Of a DNA stretch of 64,000 nucleotides, positions 8,741 to 16,764 are shown piece after piece (position 1 is the stretch's first letter; each line of letters begins with the position of its first letter). Both the position numbers and the translations under genes were made by a program. The DNA is from JAITMY01 sp031553765 (GTDB lineage Bacteria > Bacteroidota > Bacteroidia > Bacteroidales > UBA932). The notes beneath the pieces are model-generated. The model searched no databases, had not been told where the DNA came from, and was given only the letters and a program-made list of their open reading frames with translations. Location of the stretch: the NCBI GenBank assembly GCA_031553765.1, contig JAVBKY010000003.1, forward strand, positions 819,801 through 883,800, given 5' to 3'.

Positions 8741-8875
8741 GGCTGAAGTTTTATTTAAACTATAAAAGTAGAGAAAAAGGGAGTAGGGGGAAACTAAAAC
8801 ATTGTGATGTAGGCAGTAAAAAAAGAAGTTGAAGTGCTGCGCTTCTGGCGGTAAAAATAAAGTTTGCGATGAACG

Positions 8876-9961
8876 TTATTTTGTAGTTTTTTTCTTTGCT
8901 GTAGGAATTTTTGCTTGAGTTGTTTTACTGTTTTTCTCTATTTTTTTCTCAATGTTATTTACTTTACTCGTTAACACGCTATGGTCGCTGTTGTTTTTGC
9001 GCTGTAACTCCTGCATGCAGTTATCAAAACTTTCCATTTTTTCTAGTACAGAGCGATGCTGTACGTGGCGTATTGAATCTACATGTTGTGTTTCAGCACG
9101 AGTTTGTATGCCAACAGGTGGTTTCCCTGCTACCCTTATAGAGAAGATAAGGGCACCAACGGCGATTGTAATTGACACAAACCCTAATATACCAGATATT
9201 ATCCCCAACCCAAAAGATAATCTTCCCGATGCATAGGAGATCTGACTGGTTGTCTCAGTAAATCGAGCAGTTGTTTTATCCCTATAGATTCGAATCTTAC
9301 GAATGGAATTCGTAGCATTTTTAATGGCGGCTCTGTGCTTGCCATCAAGGATGCTTTCATCCACAGAGTTTACAAACGCACGGCAATAAATCCACTCTCC
9401 TAGTGGATCTTCGTACAATTTGGATAGAGCTTTGTGTATAGGAAAAATTTTTGCTATATACTGCGTCTTTTTCCTGTGATCAAGAAAGTTGGCAAATTGA
9501 GCATAGGCCTCTTCTATCCAGTCAGCATAGGCTTCGAACTTTTCTTGAAACAGTTCTAAGTAGTAGTCTGTCGCCTTGAGTATTGTGGCATTAATATCTA
9601 TATCTTTTGCCCCGATTGACTGGTGAAAAGCACTAATTAAAGAATCTTCTTCTTCGTGGTGGCTCTCATGATCATGATAGAAACGCTTTACAATATGGTA
9701 TATCGCACATGGAATTTCTTTTCCAATATGCATTTCGAAGCTATTTGTGTGATCGTAGGTATATGTGTACAAAAAAAGTCCATTTATACATTGCTTTGCG
9801 CAATGCAAATGGACTGTGGATGCTTTATGTTCAATGTCAATATCTCCCTTCTTGTTTAAGAGGGTAACTTTTACATTAAAAGGGATATCGTCATCGGAGA
9901 TGTTTTTCTCAATAGATACAGGTAGGGGGTCATGCATTGAGGACAACTCACGATGATACAT
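8876..9961 (-). CDS. membrane-anchored helical protein with C-terminal coiled coil, unknown
   Basis: 361 residues from ATG 9961. An upstream ATG at 10039 would add 26 residues overlapping the preceding gene, so 9961 is preferred. The N-terminal half is soluble, with a His/Glu-rich stretch (HDHESHHEEED). A helical domain follows, then one hydrophobic segment of about 27 residues (FGLGIISGILGFVSITIAVG...) and a C-terminal coiled coil ending in a Lys/Thr-rich tail. The architecture of sensor-like domain, membrane anchor and coiled coil is suggestive, but no family is recognised. It lies 40 bases after a small winged-helix-like gene. Confidence 0.7.
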   Translation of the reverse strand: MYHRELSSMHDPLPVSIEKNISDDDIPFNVKVTLLNKKGDIDIEHKASTVHLHCAKQCINGLFLYTYTYDHTNSFEMHIGKEIPCAIYHIVKRFYHDHESHHEEEDSLISAFHQSIGAKDIDINATILKATDYYLELFQEKFEAYADWIEEAYAQFANFLDHRKKTQYIAKIFPIHKALSKLYEDPLGEWIYCRAFVNSVDESILDGKHRAAIKNATNSIRKIRIYRDKTTARFTETTSQISYASGRLSFGLGIISGILGFVSITIAVGALIFSIRVAGKPPVGIQTRAETQHVDSIRHVQHRSVLEKMESFDNCMQELQRKNNSDHSVLTSKVNNIEKKIEKNSKTTQAKIPTAKKKTTK

Positions 9962-10001
9962 TGTGGGTATCCAAAATACACAACACCTTTTAACCACAAC
10001 T

Positions 10002-10283
10002 CTAAAGATTAGCGAATTTACGAAGGTAGAGATTGCCAAGCCGTTGAGATAAAGTCAACTTTTGGTGTTGGGGCTCAACAATATTTTCATAGACATTAGT
10101 GGCGAAGTCTGTGACCTTAAACGTGGGCTTAGAGTTACCATTGACACCACACGTAATAAAGCCGATCAACTCAAACTTTCGCAGCCAACTTCCTAAAGCT
10201 TCCGTCAACTTGCTATCAATAACACCTTTTCGCTCAGGGTAATTGGCGAAGATAAATGTTAGGGCTTCTTTTTGCGTTAGCAT
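10002..10283 (-). CDS. small winged-helix-like protein, unknown
   Basis: 93 residues from ATG 10283. The pattern of helices followed by KFELIGFITCGVNG...TFKVTDFA resembles a small winged helix (recognition helix then a beta wing), so DNA binding is plausible. It is the likely first gene of a two-gene unit with the membrane protein at 8876-9961. Identification is from pattern only. Confidence 0.55.
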   Translation of the reverse strand: MLTQKEALTFIFANYPERKGVIDSKLTEALGSWLRKFELIGFITCGVNGNSKPTFKVTDFATNVYENIVEPQHQKLTLSQRLGNLYLRKFANL

Positions 10284-10383
10284 AAGCTACGGTTTTTAAT
10301 TAGAAAAGGGAGCAAAATCAATGATTTGAGTACAAAGCAATAAAATAAGGAAATTGCTGACGCGTAAAGTTTGTTAAATAACA

Positions 10384-10578
10384 TTAAACGCGATTGAATT
10401 CGCTTTTTAAAGATACAAAAATCTCTTTTAATACAATCACCGAGTGGGCTATTTTTGTGTTATAGAGTGTTATTTGGTAATTTTTTACATTTAACCCTAG
10501 GTTTATTATGATATCTTGATCCATCTCATATTGTTGATTATAGGCTTCTTGTCGCCTTTTTATGACAATATTTTCCAC
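10384..10578 (-). CDS. possible 64-residue protein
   Basis: An open frame from ATG 10578 starts immediately after the conserved repeat block at 10588-10647. It encodes a polar N-terminus with several Gln/Tyr and a hydrophobic C-terminal half. The place after the repeat is suggestive, but nothing else supports it; the rest of the 10284-10723 gap shows no gene. Confidence 0.25.
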   Translation of the reverse strand: MENIVIKRRQEAYNQQYEMDQDIIINLGLNVKNYQITLYNTKIAHSVIVLKEIFVSLKSEFNRV

Positions 10579-10587
10579 TTCTTACGG

Positions 10588-10647
10588 GATTTGAAGCGAA
10601 AGAAAATGGAGGTAAATCAACCCAATTGCGAAGCATGATGGAGCAGC
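10588..10647. repeat. conserved cargo-boundary block, copy A
   Basis: Roughly 58 bases matching 12401-12461 at about four in five positions, including an identical TTGCGAAGCATGATG core. Each copy abuts a leftward terminator on its right and a leftward cargo unit on its left. On the + strand both copies could encode a similar short peptide (..LRSMMxQ) after ATGGA; copy A has a one-base deletion in that frame. Confidence 0.6.
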
Positions 10648-10663
10648 GAAAATATGATGAAAT

Positions 10664-10690
10664 AAAAAAACCACCCCTTTTGAGGGTGGG
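10664..10690 (-). terminator. hicAB terminator
   Basis: CCACCC/GGGTGG stem at 10671-10689 followed on the minus strand by seven T (10670-10664), 34 bases after the hicB stop. Confidence 0.8.
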
Positions 10691-10723
10691 TTCCGTTCAT
10701 AAGCACGTCGTCAAACAGCAGCA

Positions 10724-11125
10724 TTATGAAACGGTTAAAAGTTCCTCGGCTATTTTGTGTAAGCCTATTACAATTTTATTGCGCTGCTCGGGGCGCGGTC
10801 TTTTGCGGCGTGTGGCGTAGTGGCTCAGCTGTGCCGGGGCTATACCTGAGGCTTTGGCCAAGGCTGCCTGTGTTACTGTGCCGCCAATGTATTCCAGTAG
10901 GGCCGAGGTGTCAAAAATAAAGTGCAACTCGTACTTGCCTTGCAGGGCTTCAGGTATAGGTTTGTTGTGCATCTTTAGCACTTTCACAAAGCCATCAAGC
11001 GCGGCTTTGGCATCAGCTTTAGCCTCCTCCACGGTAGCACCAAAGCCGTAAACGTTGGCAATATCCTCAAAGGATACACCGTAGCCGTCTTTCCCCTTTT
11101 CTAAAATAACTGTGATTGTTTTCAT
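10724..11125 (-). CDS. hicB: HicB antitoxin
   Basis: 133 residues. The N-terminus is the HicB partial RNase H-like fold (MKTITVILEKGKDGYGVSFED, GFGATVEEAKADAKAAL). The C-terminal half carries a helix-turn-helix (TQAALAKASGIAPAQLSHY) for operator binding. It lies 29 bases after hicA. It neutralises HicA and should repress the pair through the palindrome at 11374-11413. Confidence 0.9.
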   Translation of the reverse strand: MKTITVILEKGKDGYGVSFEDIANVYGFGATVEEAKADAKAALDGFVKVLKMHNKPIPEALQGKYELHFIFDTSALLEYIGGTVTQAALAKASGIAPAQLSHYATRRKRPRPEQRNKIVIGLHKIAEELLTVS

Positions 11126-11154
11126 GGTCGTAGTGTTTTTTGTAAGACTTTGGG

Positions 11155-11337
11155 CTACTTTAAGCCCAAAGCCCTTAAGATTTTATTACATGTTCCTGTT
11201 GGCACTTCTTTTGCTCCGTGGTAAGGTATGCAAACTACCTTGCCGTTTTTTTCGTAGAAGCAGTGGCTTGTGCCATCCTGGTAGAGTAACTTCCAGCCCG
11301 CCTTTACTGCTTTTCTGTGTAGTTCTGTTGACTTCAT
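11155..11337 (-). CDS. hicA: HicA mRNA interferase toxin
   Basis: 60 residues from ATG 11337; an upstream ATG at 11364 lies on the -7 box and is unlikely. It shows the HicA double-stranded RNA-binding-like fold pattern KAGWKLLYQDGTSHCFYEKNG, with the catalytic His in GTSH, and ends ...GTCNKILRALGLK. HicA cleaves mRNA and arrests growth; in a prophage such pairs may stabilise the element or abort infection by other phages. Confidence 0.88.
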   Translation of the reverse strand: MKSTELHRKAVKAGWKLLYQDGTSHCFYEKNGKVVCIPYHGAKEVPTGTCNKILRALGLK

Positions 11338-11363
11338 TCTCTTTGTATAGCTGTTTGACCTCA

Positions 11364-11413
11364 CAAAGGTATAAATAAAAATACCTTTTACAATAGCAAA
11401 AGGTATTTTTATT
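11364..11413 (-). promoter_or_regulatory. hicAB promoter and operator palindrome
   Basis: The minus-strand -7 box TACCTTTG (11371-11364) has ATTG at the -33 position with exactly 19 bases between. A perfect 16-base inverted repeat (11374-11389 and 11398-11413, 8-base spacer) covers the region between the boxes and beyond, the expected site for HicB autorepression. Confidence 0.75.
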
Positions 11414-11457
11414 GTTAAAAATATTTAAAGGTTTAACCACTTCACTTGTAAGTGTAA

Positions 11458-12324
11458 TTACTCAAATAACACGATTTGGAGTTCAATAGCTTCAATAAAC
11501 TGTACTACAGTAGCAATTAACTTGTCAACAGCCGCTTTATCTATACTAACTCCTTTTCCCTCTTTAGTAGCTCCGCTACGATGCACTAAGTCATGCCTTA
11601 TATTAACAGCTTTGGCAACTTCTGCTATATCACCAATGTCAACATTTAATGTGTCCTTATACATATTTTTTACCACGCTCAAGCGATGGTATACGATATC
11701 AAGCATTTCCTTTTTGCAGAAATCTTTGATTGTTTTGTGAACTTTGAATACTTCGCTCAACGTAATTTTACGATCTTTAAACGCTTTAAAAGTTGCAACA
11801 AATTTTTCAGTATACTCATCCTTGTTGAGCGTCGTATGGATAAATGCTGCAGACAGATATGCTTCCATTGCTGTGATAACACCTACAAATATTTGTCTTT
11901 TTAAAACCATTTCCACAAGAGGATTCGGAAGAGTAATTTTGTTTAATTCATCTAAGTTGTTGATTTCCGTTTGGAAGGTAAGAAAGAAATCAGTGTTACT
12001 GAAGATGGCATCATACTCTGTTTCGTAATCGGGGTCAGGGGTCTCAATTATTTCAACGCTTTTATCATCAGGTAATTCATTTATGCAACCACTACCACCT
12101 GAAAAGGTTGAAAAAATATCAATGGTAAACTCTTTTCCACACTTGGGGTTTGGGCATACTGCCTCCCCATAGTTCTCTGTTTGGCTATCACTAGTTGTCT
12201 CCGCAGAGAAGTCAGGAGACGGTATTCTAATTTCGTCACTTTCAATAGTTGTCTCGCATTCGTCGCATTGAAATCTTACAGCAATAGCCGTGTTGCCAAT
12301 ATTGTCAAAATTAAAGGAGTTCAT
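11458..12324 (-). CDS. zinc-ribbon HEPN-like protein (candidate RNase effector)
   Basis: 288 residues. The N-terminus has a four-cysteine site (C20, C23, C57, C62) forming a split zinc ribbon. The C-terminal half is all-alpha and includes NIRHDLVHRSG, where R243 and H248 fit the Rx4-6H signature of HEPN ribonucleases, after a long helix with IFVGVITAMEAYLSAAF. HEPN proteins are frequent toxins and phage-defence effectors. It stands alone between the hicAB operator and its own upstream repeat and terminator, so it may be a single-gene moron. It could instead be a non-catalytic HEPN/DUF4145-like protein. Confidence 0.65.
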   Translation of the reverse strand: MNSFNFDNIGNTAIAVRFQCDECETTIESDEIRIPSPDFSAETTSDSQTENYGEAVCPNPKCGKEFTIDIFSTFSGGSGCINELPDDKSVEIIETPDPDYETEYDAIFSNTDFFLTFQTEINNLDELNKITLPNPLVEMVLKRQIFVGVITAMEAYLSAAFIHTTLNKDEYTEKFVATFKAFKDRKITLSEVFKVHKTIKDFCKKEMLDIVYHRLSVVKNMYKDTLNVDIGDIAEVAKAVNIRHDLVHRSGATKEGKGVSIDKAAVDKLIATVVQFIEAIELQIVLFE

Positions 12325-12400
12325 AGTGTTGATTTTTAGGTGGTAATATCACAAATGTAACTATTTTCTTCTTAATCTTTTACTTCCACTTTTCCTGCAG

Positions 12401-12461
12401 GACTTTAAGCGAGGTAAAATGGAAGTAAAATCAAACCGGTTGCGAAGCATGATGAAGCAGC
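12401..12461. repeat. conserved cargo-boundary block, copy B
   Basis: Matches 10588-10647. It lies upstream of the HEPN gene on the minus strand and left of a leftward terminator. On the + strand ATG 12418 opens a short frame (MEVKSNRLRSMMKQLVVG...) of 27 codons, which resembles the start of a small regulator and may be a vestige. Confidence 0.6.
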
Positions 12462-12486
12462 TGGTAGTTGGCGTTTTTTTAGGGCA

Positions 12487-12510
12487 CAAAAAAACCGCCT
12501 AAAGGGGCGG
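12487..12510 (-). terminator. terminator after the ArdC-like gene
   Basis: CCGCC/GGCGG stem at 12495-12510 followed by eight T on the minus strand. A second hairpin (CTTTGCCC/GGGCAAGG, about 12537-12562) lies between it and the stop at 12619. The 290 bases between 12325 and 12618 contain no gene. Confidence 0.75.
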
Positions 12511-12618
12511 ACTGCGGAACTCCTATTTGAGCGCACCTTTGCCCCCTGTGAGGGCAAGGCTTTAAAGGTTTATACTAATTCAAGGTCAAGGGCTGTAATC
12601 CATGTTTTTAGGGCAGGA

Positions 12619-13128
12619 TTACGCCGTAAAAGCTTTTTCAAATTCGCTTGCTTCTGCTCTTGCGTAAGCGGGGGCTGCTTCGGCGGGTTCCTGGGTGGTG
12701 GCTGTTTCTTCATGGGGGCGGGTGTTACGTGGTTCTACTTGTAGGTTACTAAAGAGGTAGGCAATAGGGAAAAAATCGTACTCTTGTTCTTCGGGTTCGC
12801 CCTTGTCGCTCTGCACCTCTTTTTTGGCGTTGCGCTTGCGTGACCATAGCACAAAGGCTTTGCTTCCACGCTGCACGGCAAACCCCGCTGTTAGCCATTG
12901 GCGAAACGTTTTAAACTCCGTTGCGCCTGTGCTATCCCTGTACCAGTCGGCTATAATGTCGTTCACCTTTGCCATAGTCCACCGTTCCACCTCCTGCAGG
13001 TTGCCCGCAGCAAGGGCTTTGCCTACCATGTTTTCACGGTGCGCCCGTGCCTTTATGCTTAGCTCCTTAAGCTGTGTGCGCCTGAAATCTACCCTTTTTT
13101 GTCCATCGGTCTTTTTGTTCTCGTCCAT
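12619..13128 (-). CDS. ArdC N-terminal-domain-like protein (putative antirestriction/ssDNA binding)
   Basis: 169 residues from ATG 13128; a TTG 13 codons upstream is open but less likely. The core TFRQWLTAGFAVQRGSKAF, followed by a strand (VLWSRKR) and then FFPIAYLFSNLQVEPR, follows the pattern of the ArdC N-terminal single-stranded DNA-binding domain (W-L..G..V.KG.k..v......f.v.yvFn..Q). The metalloprotease part of full ArdC is absent and the tail is acidic and disordered. ArdC-type proteins protect incoming mobile DNA from restriction. The match is by eye. Confidence 0.55.
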   Translation of the reverse strand: MDENKKTDGQKRVDFRRTQLKELSIKARAHRENMVGKALAAGNLQEVERWTMAKVNDIIADWYRDSTGATEFKTFRQWLTAGFAVQRGSKAFVLWSRKRNAKKEVQSDKGEPEEQEYDFFPIAYLFSNLQVEPRNTRPHEETATTQEPAEAAPAYARAEASEFEKAFTA

Positions 13129-13228
13129 CTTTTTTTTACTTTTGTAATGCTTTGGTTTTTGTAACAAAAAATCTAAGTGGTAACAACGGCAGGGCGCTCT
13201 ACAATAGCCCTGCCGTTGCCTTTTTCGG

Positions 13229-13651
13229 CTACGCTACAAGCTGCTTCTCAATGTCCGTAATCTTGCGGTCAATATCAACGCATAACCTCTCAATGAAGCC
13301 GGCAATCAAGCAAGGGTTGGTGATTTGCAACTTCTCTTCATCGTGATAACCCTTACCTACGCTAATGTTAAGCCGTACCGTTTCGGTGATAAAGCTGCCG
13401 CTTTTCAAATCCTTATCCATGCCTTGCGCAATGGATAGGAGCTGCTTTTGCATGCTTAGCAATACCTCTCTATTGTCGGCAAGTTCGGCTTGCTTGCGTA
13501 CCTGCTCGGTGCGCTCCTCAATAAGTTCCGCTAAAGTTTTTTGCTTTGGTGCAGCGGGTGCTGCGGTTTTGGCGGGTTGCGCTGCTGCGCTTGCGGTTGG
13601 GGCAGTCTTTGCCCCTGCTGCCTCTTGGGCTGCCTTGGTTTTGTTGTCCAT
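13229..13651 (-). CDS. phage helical protein with Ala/Pro-rich N-terminus, unknown
   Basis: 140 residues. The first 35 are a low-complexity Ala/Pro/Thr linker; the rest is helical (LAELIEERTEQVRKQAELADNRE...) with a compact C-terminal part. It is 100 bases upstream of the ArdC-like gene and shares with it the leader motif TTACCACTTA. It probably belongs to the same functional unit, perhaps DNA binding or transfer, but no family is recognised. Confidence 0.6.
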   Translation of the reverse strand: MDNKTKAAQEAAGAKTAPTASAAAQPAKTAAPAAPKQKTLAELIEERTEQVRKQAELADNREVLLSMQKQLLSIAQGMDKDLKSGSFITETVRLNISVGKGYHDEEKLQITNPCLIAGFIERLCVDIDRKITDIEKQLVA

Positions 13652-14021
13652 AAAACAAAAATTAAGTGGTAAATAAATGTGCGTTTCGGTGCTCTACTAC
13701 CTTAACGCTCCATAAAGATAGAAATAAATTTCGATATAACAAAATAATAATCAGTAGTTTGCAGGTGTTTTTGGTTAAAAAGTGTGAGATTTTTAGCATT
13801 GTATTTTTCTGTTTTTCATTGAGTTGCACTTTTGCAAGCATTTTCACATAAAATTTGTTGCAACGTATTGTTTTTTAAATGATTAAAGGGGTTGTAAGGG
13901 GAATTTCACCCCTTAATCCGTCAGAAGACCCCGCTCCGCCCTGTCGAAGAAAGTGCGGAAGCACCTTTTTTTTGACCGTAATATGCTGCGGGGGGTGGCT
14001 CGGTGTAGGGCGCGCCCCCTC

Positions 14022-14050
14022 AAAAAGCATCGCACCCGTGAGGGTGCGAT
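14022..14050 (-). terminator. terminator after large terminase
   Basis: ATCGCACCC/GGGTGCGAT perfect 9 bp stem (14029-14050) with a 4-base loop, followed on the minus strand by GCTTTTT. It lies 200 bases after the terminase stop. The gene-free stretch 13652-14253 also holds an AT-rich region (13660-13870), a GC-rich repeat-like segment (13880-13975) and hairpins GCGTGC/GCACGC and CGCTCG/CGAGCG near 14190-14230. Confidence 0.75.
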
Positions 14051-14253
14051 ACCGCTGTGTTATGTGGGTAGGGAGTGGGAGGGTAAGGAAGCCTGTCGTT
14101 GCGCATGCGCATAGCGCAAGCATCGAGTGGCTTGTGCGCTACCGTGCAACTCTCACCTAAGAGTAGCGTAGTGAAGGAGTGCGCGTTGCCCAGCGTGCGG
14201 GCATGGCGCACGCTCGTAACGAGCGAATCGTGGTGAGTGTTGTGGTAGATGGG

Positions 14254-15894
14254 TTAGCGCTGGCCAACGAATTCAACGCCGCCGGCATCAGCGTAGGAGG
14301 GATACGTGTAGTAAAAGTTGGCTCCTATGAAAAGAGTATCCCAGGCGTCGGTAATGTGTGTCTTGGTTTCATCGGGTTGCTGTGGGCTATCGGGCAGCTT
14401 CTCGGCCGATTTATCCTTCTCAAATCCGTTGCGCCCGGTTCTTATACCCGCCTGCTCCATGGCGAGCTTCAGGTACTCATTATTCAAAAGATTAAAGCGA
14501 GGAAAGAGCAGGTCGGGATCACCCTTCAGGGCGCGGTCAATTTCCTTGTGCTTCCAGTCATGGGGTACAGGTTGGCCAAGGTAAACACCTGTTACATCCC
14601 AATTGCTTCCCTTTAGGATGCGCTCAATGGTATCGTAGTACGACTCGTCACTACTGCCGGTGGTCCATACAAAGGTGGCATCGTAGAACACTACTACCTC
14701 CTTCTTAATCTTGGGTAGGTAGTAGTCGTAGAAAACCTTTACCAGCTCAGGCAGCTTGCGAGGTGTTTTCACAAATAGCGACTTTATTGTGCGCAGTTCT
14801 CCGTCTATAATCTGTCCAACCACTACGGAGTTGATAGCAGCATTGCTATCAAACGCTATGTAAAGCGGTTCATCAAAATCAAGGTCGGCATCACCAAGGC
14901 AATTCACGCCACGGTACGCCTCGAAATTATACCCGATAAGGCTTAGCCTTCCGTTATCGGTACTTGGTATGTAGAAGTGCAGGTCGTCATCCAGCGCCGG
15001 GTAGAAACCGTTGGCGACTTTGAGCAGACGCTCATTGCAAATGGAGGTGCGAAAAAGCACATCAGGCAGATCGCGCTTCATTTGCCATATCCAATCTTCG
15101 CCTAAGATTTCAAAGTGATCAATGATGGAGTACTCGGCGTAAAAAGTGGCCGCAGCCCTCCACTGCACCAAATCGCGCATTACTTTGGCGAGTTCTGCCT
15201 GTACGTAGTCATTCCTATCCGGAAGCGATTTGAGGTAAATATAGCGCGAATAGGCGTGCCTAATGCCGGCTATGAGTTCCTTGTCCATATCCTTTTCTTT
15301 CTCCAGTATCCACATGCCCATTTTGGAGGTGGGCATATCGGTAGAGGCATGTACGCTGTGGTGCCAGGGGCAACTGGCAAAGTACTGCCGATTACCACGG
15401 TTGGCGGGAAAAATCTCGGACTTGAGCTTGTTGTAGTCGATGTACTTCGCCTCGCTGATGATGAGCCAGTCCAGGTTCATGGAGTTGGCGCTCATGGCGC
15501 GATCGAGCGAAAGGATGTGCATAATGCTACCGTTGTACCACGATAGCACGTTGTCGTAGCTGAAGGGCTGAATGTAGGGCGTTTTAAAGCCGGCTGATTT
15601 GGGCGGACGCACGCCAATGAAGTAGTGCTTGCCCTGAATGTAACCCCAGCGCGAAAGCGCGTGGCAAATGGCGGGTAGCGTATTTTGTAGGGCCTTGGAG
15701 TAGGTGGGTGAAACAAAACCACCGCAGCTGCGCGGCATGGCGTTCATGTTGCGTACCATGTCGTAGGCGTCGAAGCCCTCGGATTTTCCAAGGCCACGCG
15801 AGGCGACAATGTACGTGTTTTTAGCAGCAACCGCCATTACCTCGCGCTGCGGGGCGTTGAAGTATAACTTGCGTTTATTGATGTGGCTATTCAT
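14254..15894 (-). CDS. phage terminase large subunit
   Basis: 546 residues. The ATPase half has Walker A at residues 31-38 (ASRGLGKS), a MANSMNLDW-type segment, and Walker B LDWLIISEAK (141-150). The nuclease half shows acidic positions in YIAFDSNAAINSVVVGQ, VVVFYDATFVW and HITDAWDT, matching an RNase H-like terminase nuclease. It packages phage DNA through the portal. The start overlaps the small-terminase gene by 8 bases. The gene order is unusual: terminase follows the capsid genes and is separated from the portal by about 7.3 kb of cargo. Confidence 0.93.
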   Translation of the reverse strand: MNSHINKRKLYFNAPQREVMAVAAKNTYIVASRGLGKSEGFDAYDMVRNMNAMPRSCGGFVSPTYSKALQNTLPAICHALSRWGYIQGKHYFIGVRPPKSAGFKTPYIQPFSYDNVLSWYNGSIMHILSLDRAMSANSMNLDWLIISEAKYIDYNKLKSEIFPANRGNRQYFASCPWHHSVHASTDMPTSKMGMWILEKEKDMDKELIAGIRHAYSRYIYLKSLPDRNDYVQAELAKVMRDLVQWRAAATFYAEYSIIDHFEILGEDWIWQMKRDLPDVLFRTSICNERLLKVANGFYPALDDDLHFYIPSTDNGRLSLIGYNFEAYRGVNCLGDADLDFDEPLYIAFDSNAAINSVVVGQIIDGELRTIKSLFVKTPRKLPELVKVFYDYYLPKIKKEVVVFYDATFVWTTGSSDESYYDTIERILKGSNWDVTGVYLGQPVPHDWKHKEIDRALKGDPDLLFPRFNLLNNEYLKLAMEQAGIRTGRNGFEKDKSAEKLPDSPQQPDETKTHITDAWDTLFIGANFYYTYPSYADAGGVEFVGQR

Positions 15895-16486
15895 CCTTTT
15901 TTACTTCAGTATAATCCACGTCAACCGCCGGCATCTTCAGGCGCTTGCGAATGGTAGCCCGCCTTGCCTCATAATCCTTCTTATTTTCGCCCGGAATACC
16001 CAGCACGGTAATATCGTCAGTGGGCTCGAAGTTGGGCTGCGGAAACGCCTCCCAGTCCATTGGCTCCATCTCGTCCTTATCCAGCTTAAAATACTTACCC
16101 AACTTGTCGGCAGCCAACACCACACCGTCAACGTTCTTTTTATCTTTGGCCGTTTTCATGGCCCACACCAGGTTCTCATACACCAGGTGACGCACCCACG
16201 ATTTATGAGCTGTTTTTACATCTCCCAGCAGCACGCGCACAGCATCAATATCACGGTAAGCCGTTGCCTTGGTAACGGAGGAAAAAGCGCTCATTTCGCC
16301 ACCATTGACAATAAACGCTACCATATCCTTTACGGGGGTTAGCGGCTCATCAAGCCACTTGGTGTAAATGGCAGCCCAGCGCTTGCGGATCTCCTGCTCA
16401 TCCCGGGTGAGGTATAAGGCTGCTTCATCAGCCGGCTTGAAGAGGTTCGCCGCAATTTTTTCTTGTAGTGTGATCGCCTTACTCAT
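15887..16486 (-). CDS. terminase small subunit-like protein
   Basis: 199 residues with a central helical, helix-turn-helix-like region (SAFSSVTKATAYRDIDAVRVLLG) and an acidic C-terminus. It overlaps both the preceding small gene (ATGA at 16486-16483) and the large terminase. Position and the DNA-binding-like helix support a small terminase role; the 93-residue neighbour is an alternative candidate or partner. Confidence 0.6.
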   Translation of the reverse strand: MSKAITLQEKIAANLFKPADEAALYLTRDEQEIRKRWAAIYTKWLDEPLTPVKDMVAFIVNGGEMSAFSSVTKATAYRDIDAVRVLLGDVKTAHKSWVRHLVYENLVWAMKTAKDKKNVDGVVLAADKLGKYFKLDKDEMEPMDWEAFPQPNFEPTDDITVLGIPGENKKDYEARRATIRKRLKMPAVDVDYTEVKKDE

Positions 16487-16764
16487 AAATTCTGTGCTGC
16501 TATATATTTTTCTGCCAACTCCTCCGCTTGGGGGCTTCCCACCTTAGCCAACTTCACCACATTTTGGTGTAGCGCCAGTTTGGTGCGCAGCCGTCCGCGC
16601 TGGTAGGCGGCGTAAATGTCGTTAGAGGTCCACTCCAGACAGTGCAACCTGAAGCAGTCGTATTGCTCAGCGGCTATGCCTATCAGAATGGCAATATCTT
16701 GTGGTGGCATTAGCGCTTCGGCCATTGCCTCTACCTGTTGCAGCTGTTCCGGTGTTAACGTCAT
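16483..16764 (-). CDS. small phage protein, possible DNA-binding packaging factor
   Basis: 93 residues from ATG 16764, which overlaps the stop of the PLD-like gene (ATGA); a TTG three codons earlier is also open. Helices with PPQDIAILIGIAAEQYDCFRLHC resemble a helix-turn-helix, followed by a basic helix (YQRGRLRTKLALHQNVVKLAK), as in the N-termini of small terminases. A packaging or regulatory role is inferred. Confidence 0.5.
   Translation of the reverse strand: MTLTPEQLQQVEAMAEALMPPQDIAILIGIAAEQYDCFRLHCLEWTSNDIYAAYQRGRLRTKLALHQNVVKLAKVGSPQAEELAEKYIAAQNL

Noticed and set aside
10626..10820. 64-codon + strand frame over the hicAB terminator
   Set aside because: It starts at TTG in the repeat block, crosses a leftward terminator and overlaps hicB antisense.
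13662..13851. 61-codon frames on both strands upstream of the 140-residue gene
   Set aside because: AT-rich low-complexity sequence; neither frame has a family, promoter or coupling.
13875..14160. Overlapping open frames of 80-93 codons on both strands
   Set aside because: GC-rich repeat-like DNA with hairpins and a terminator; both strands open by composition, no promoter or coupling.
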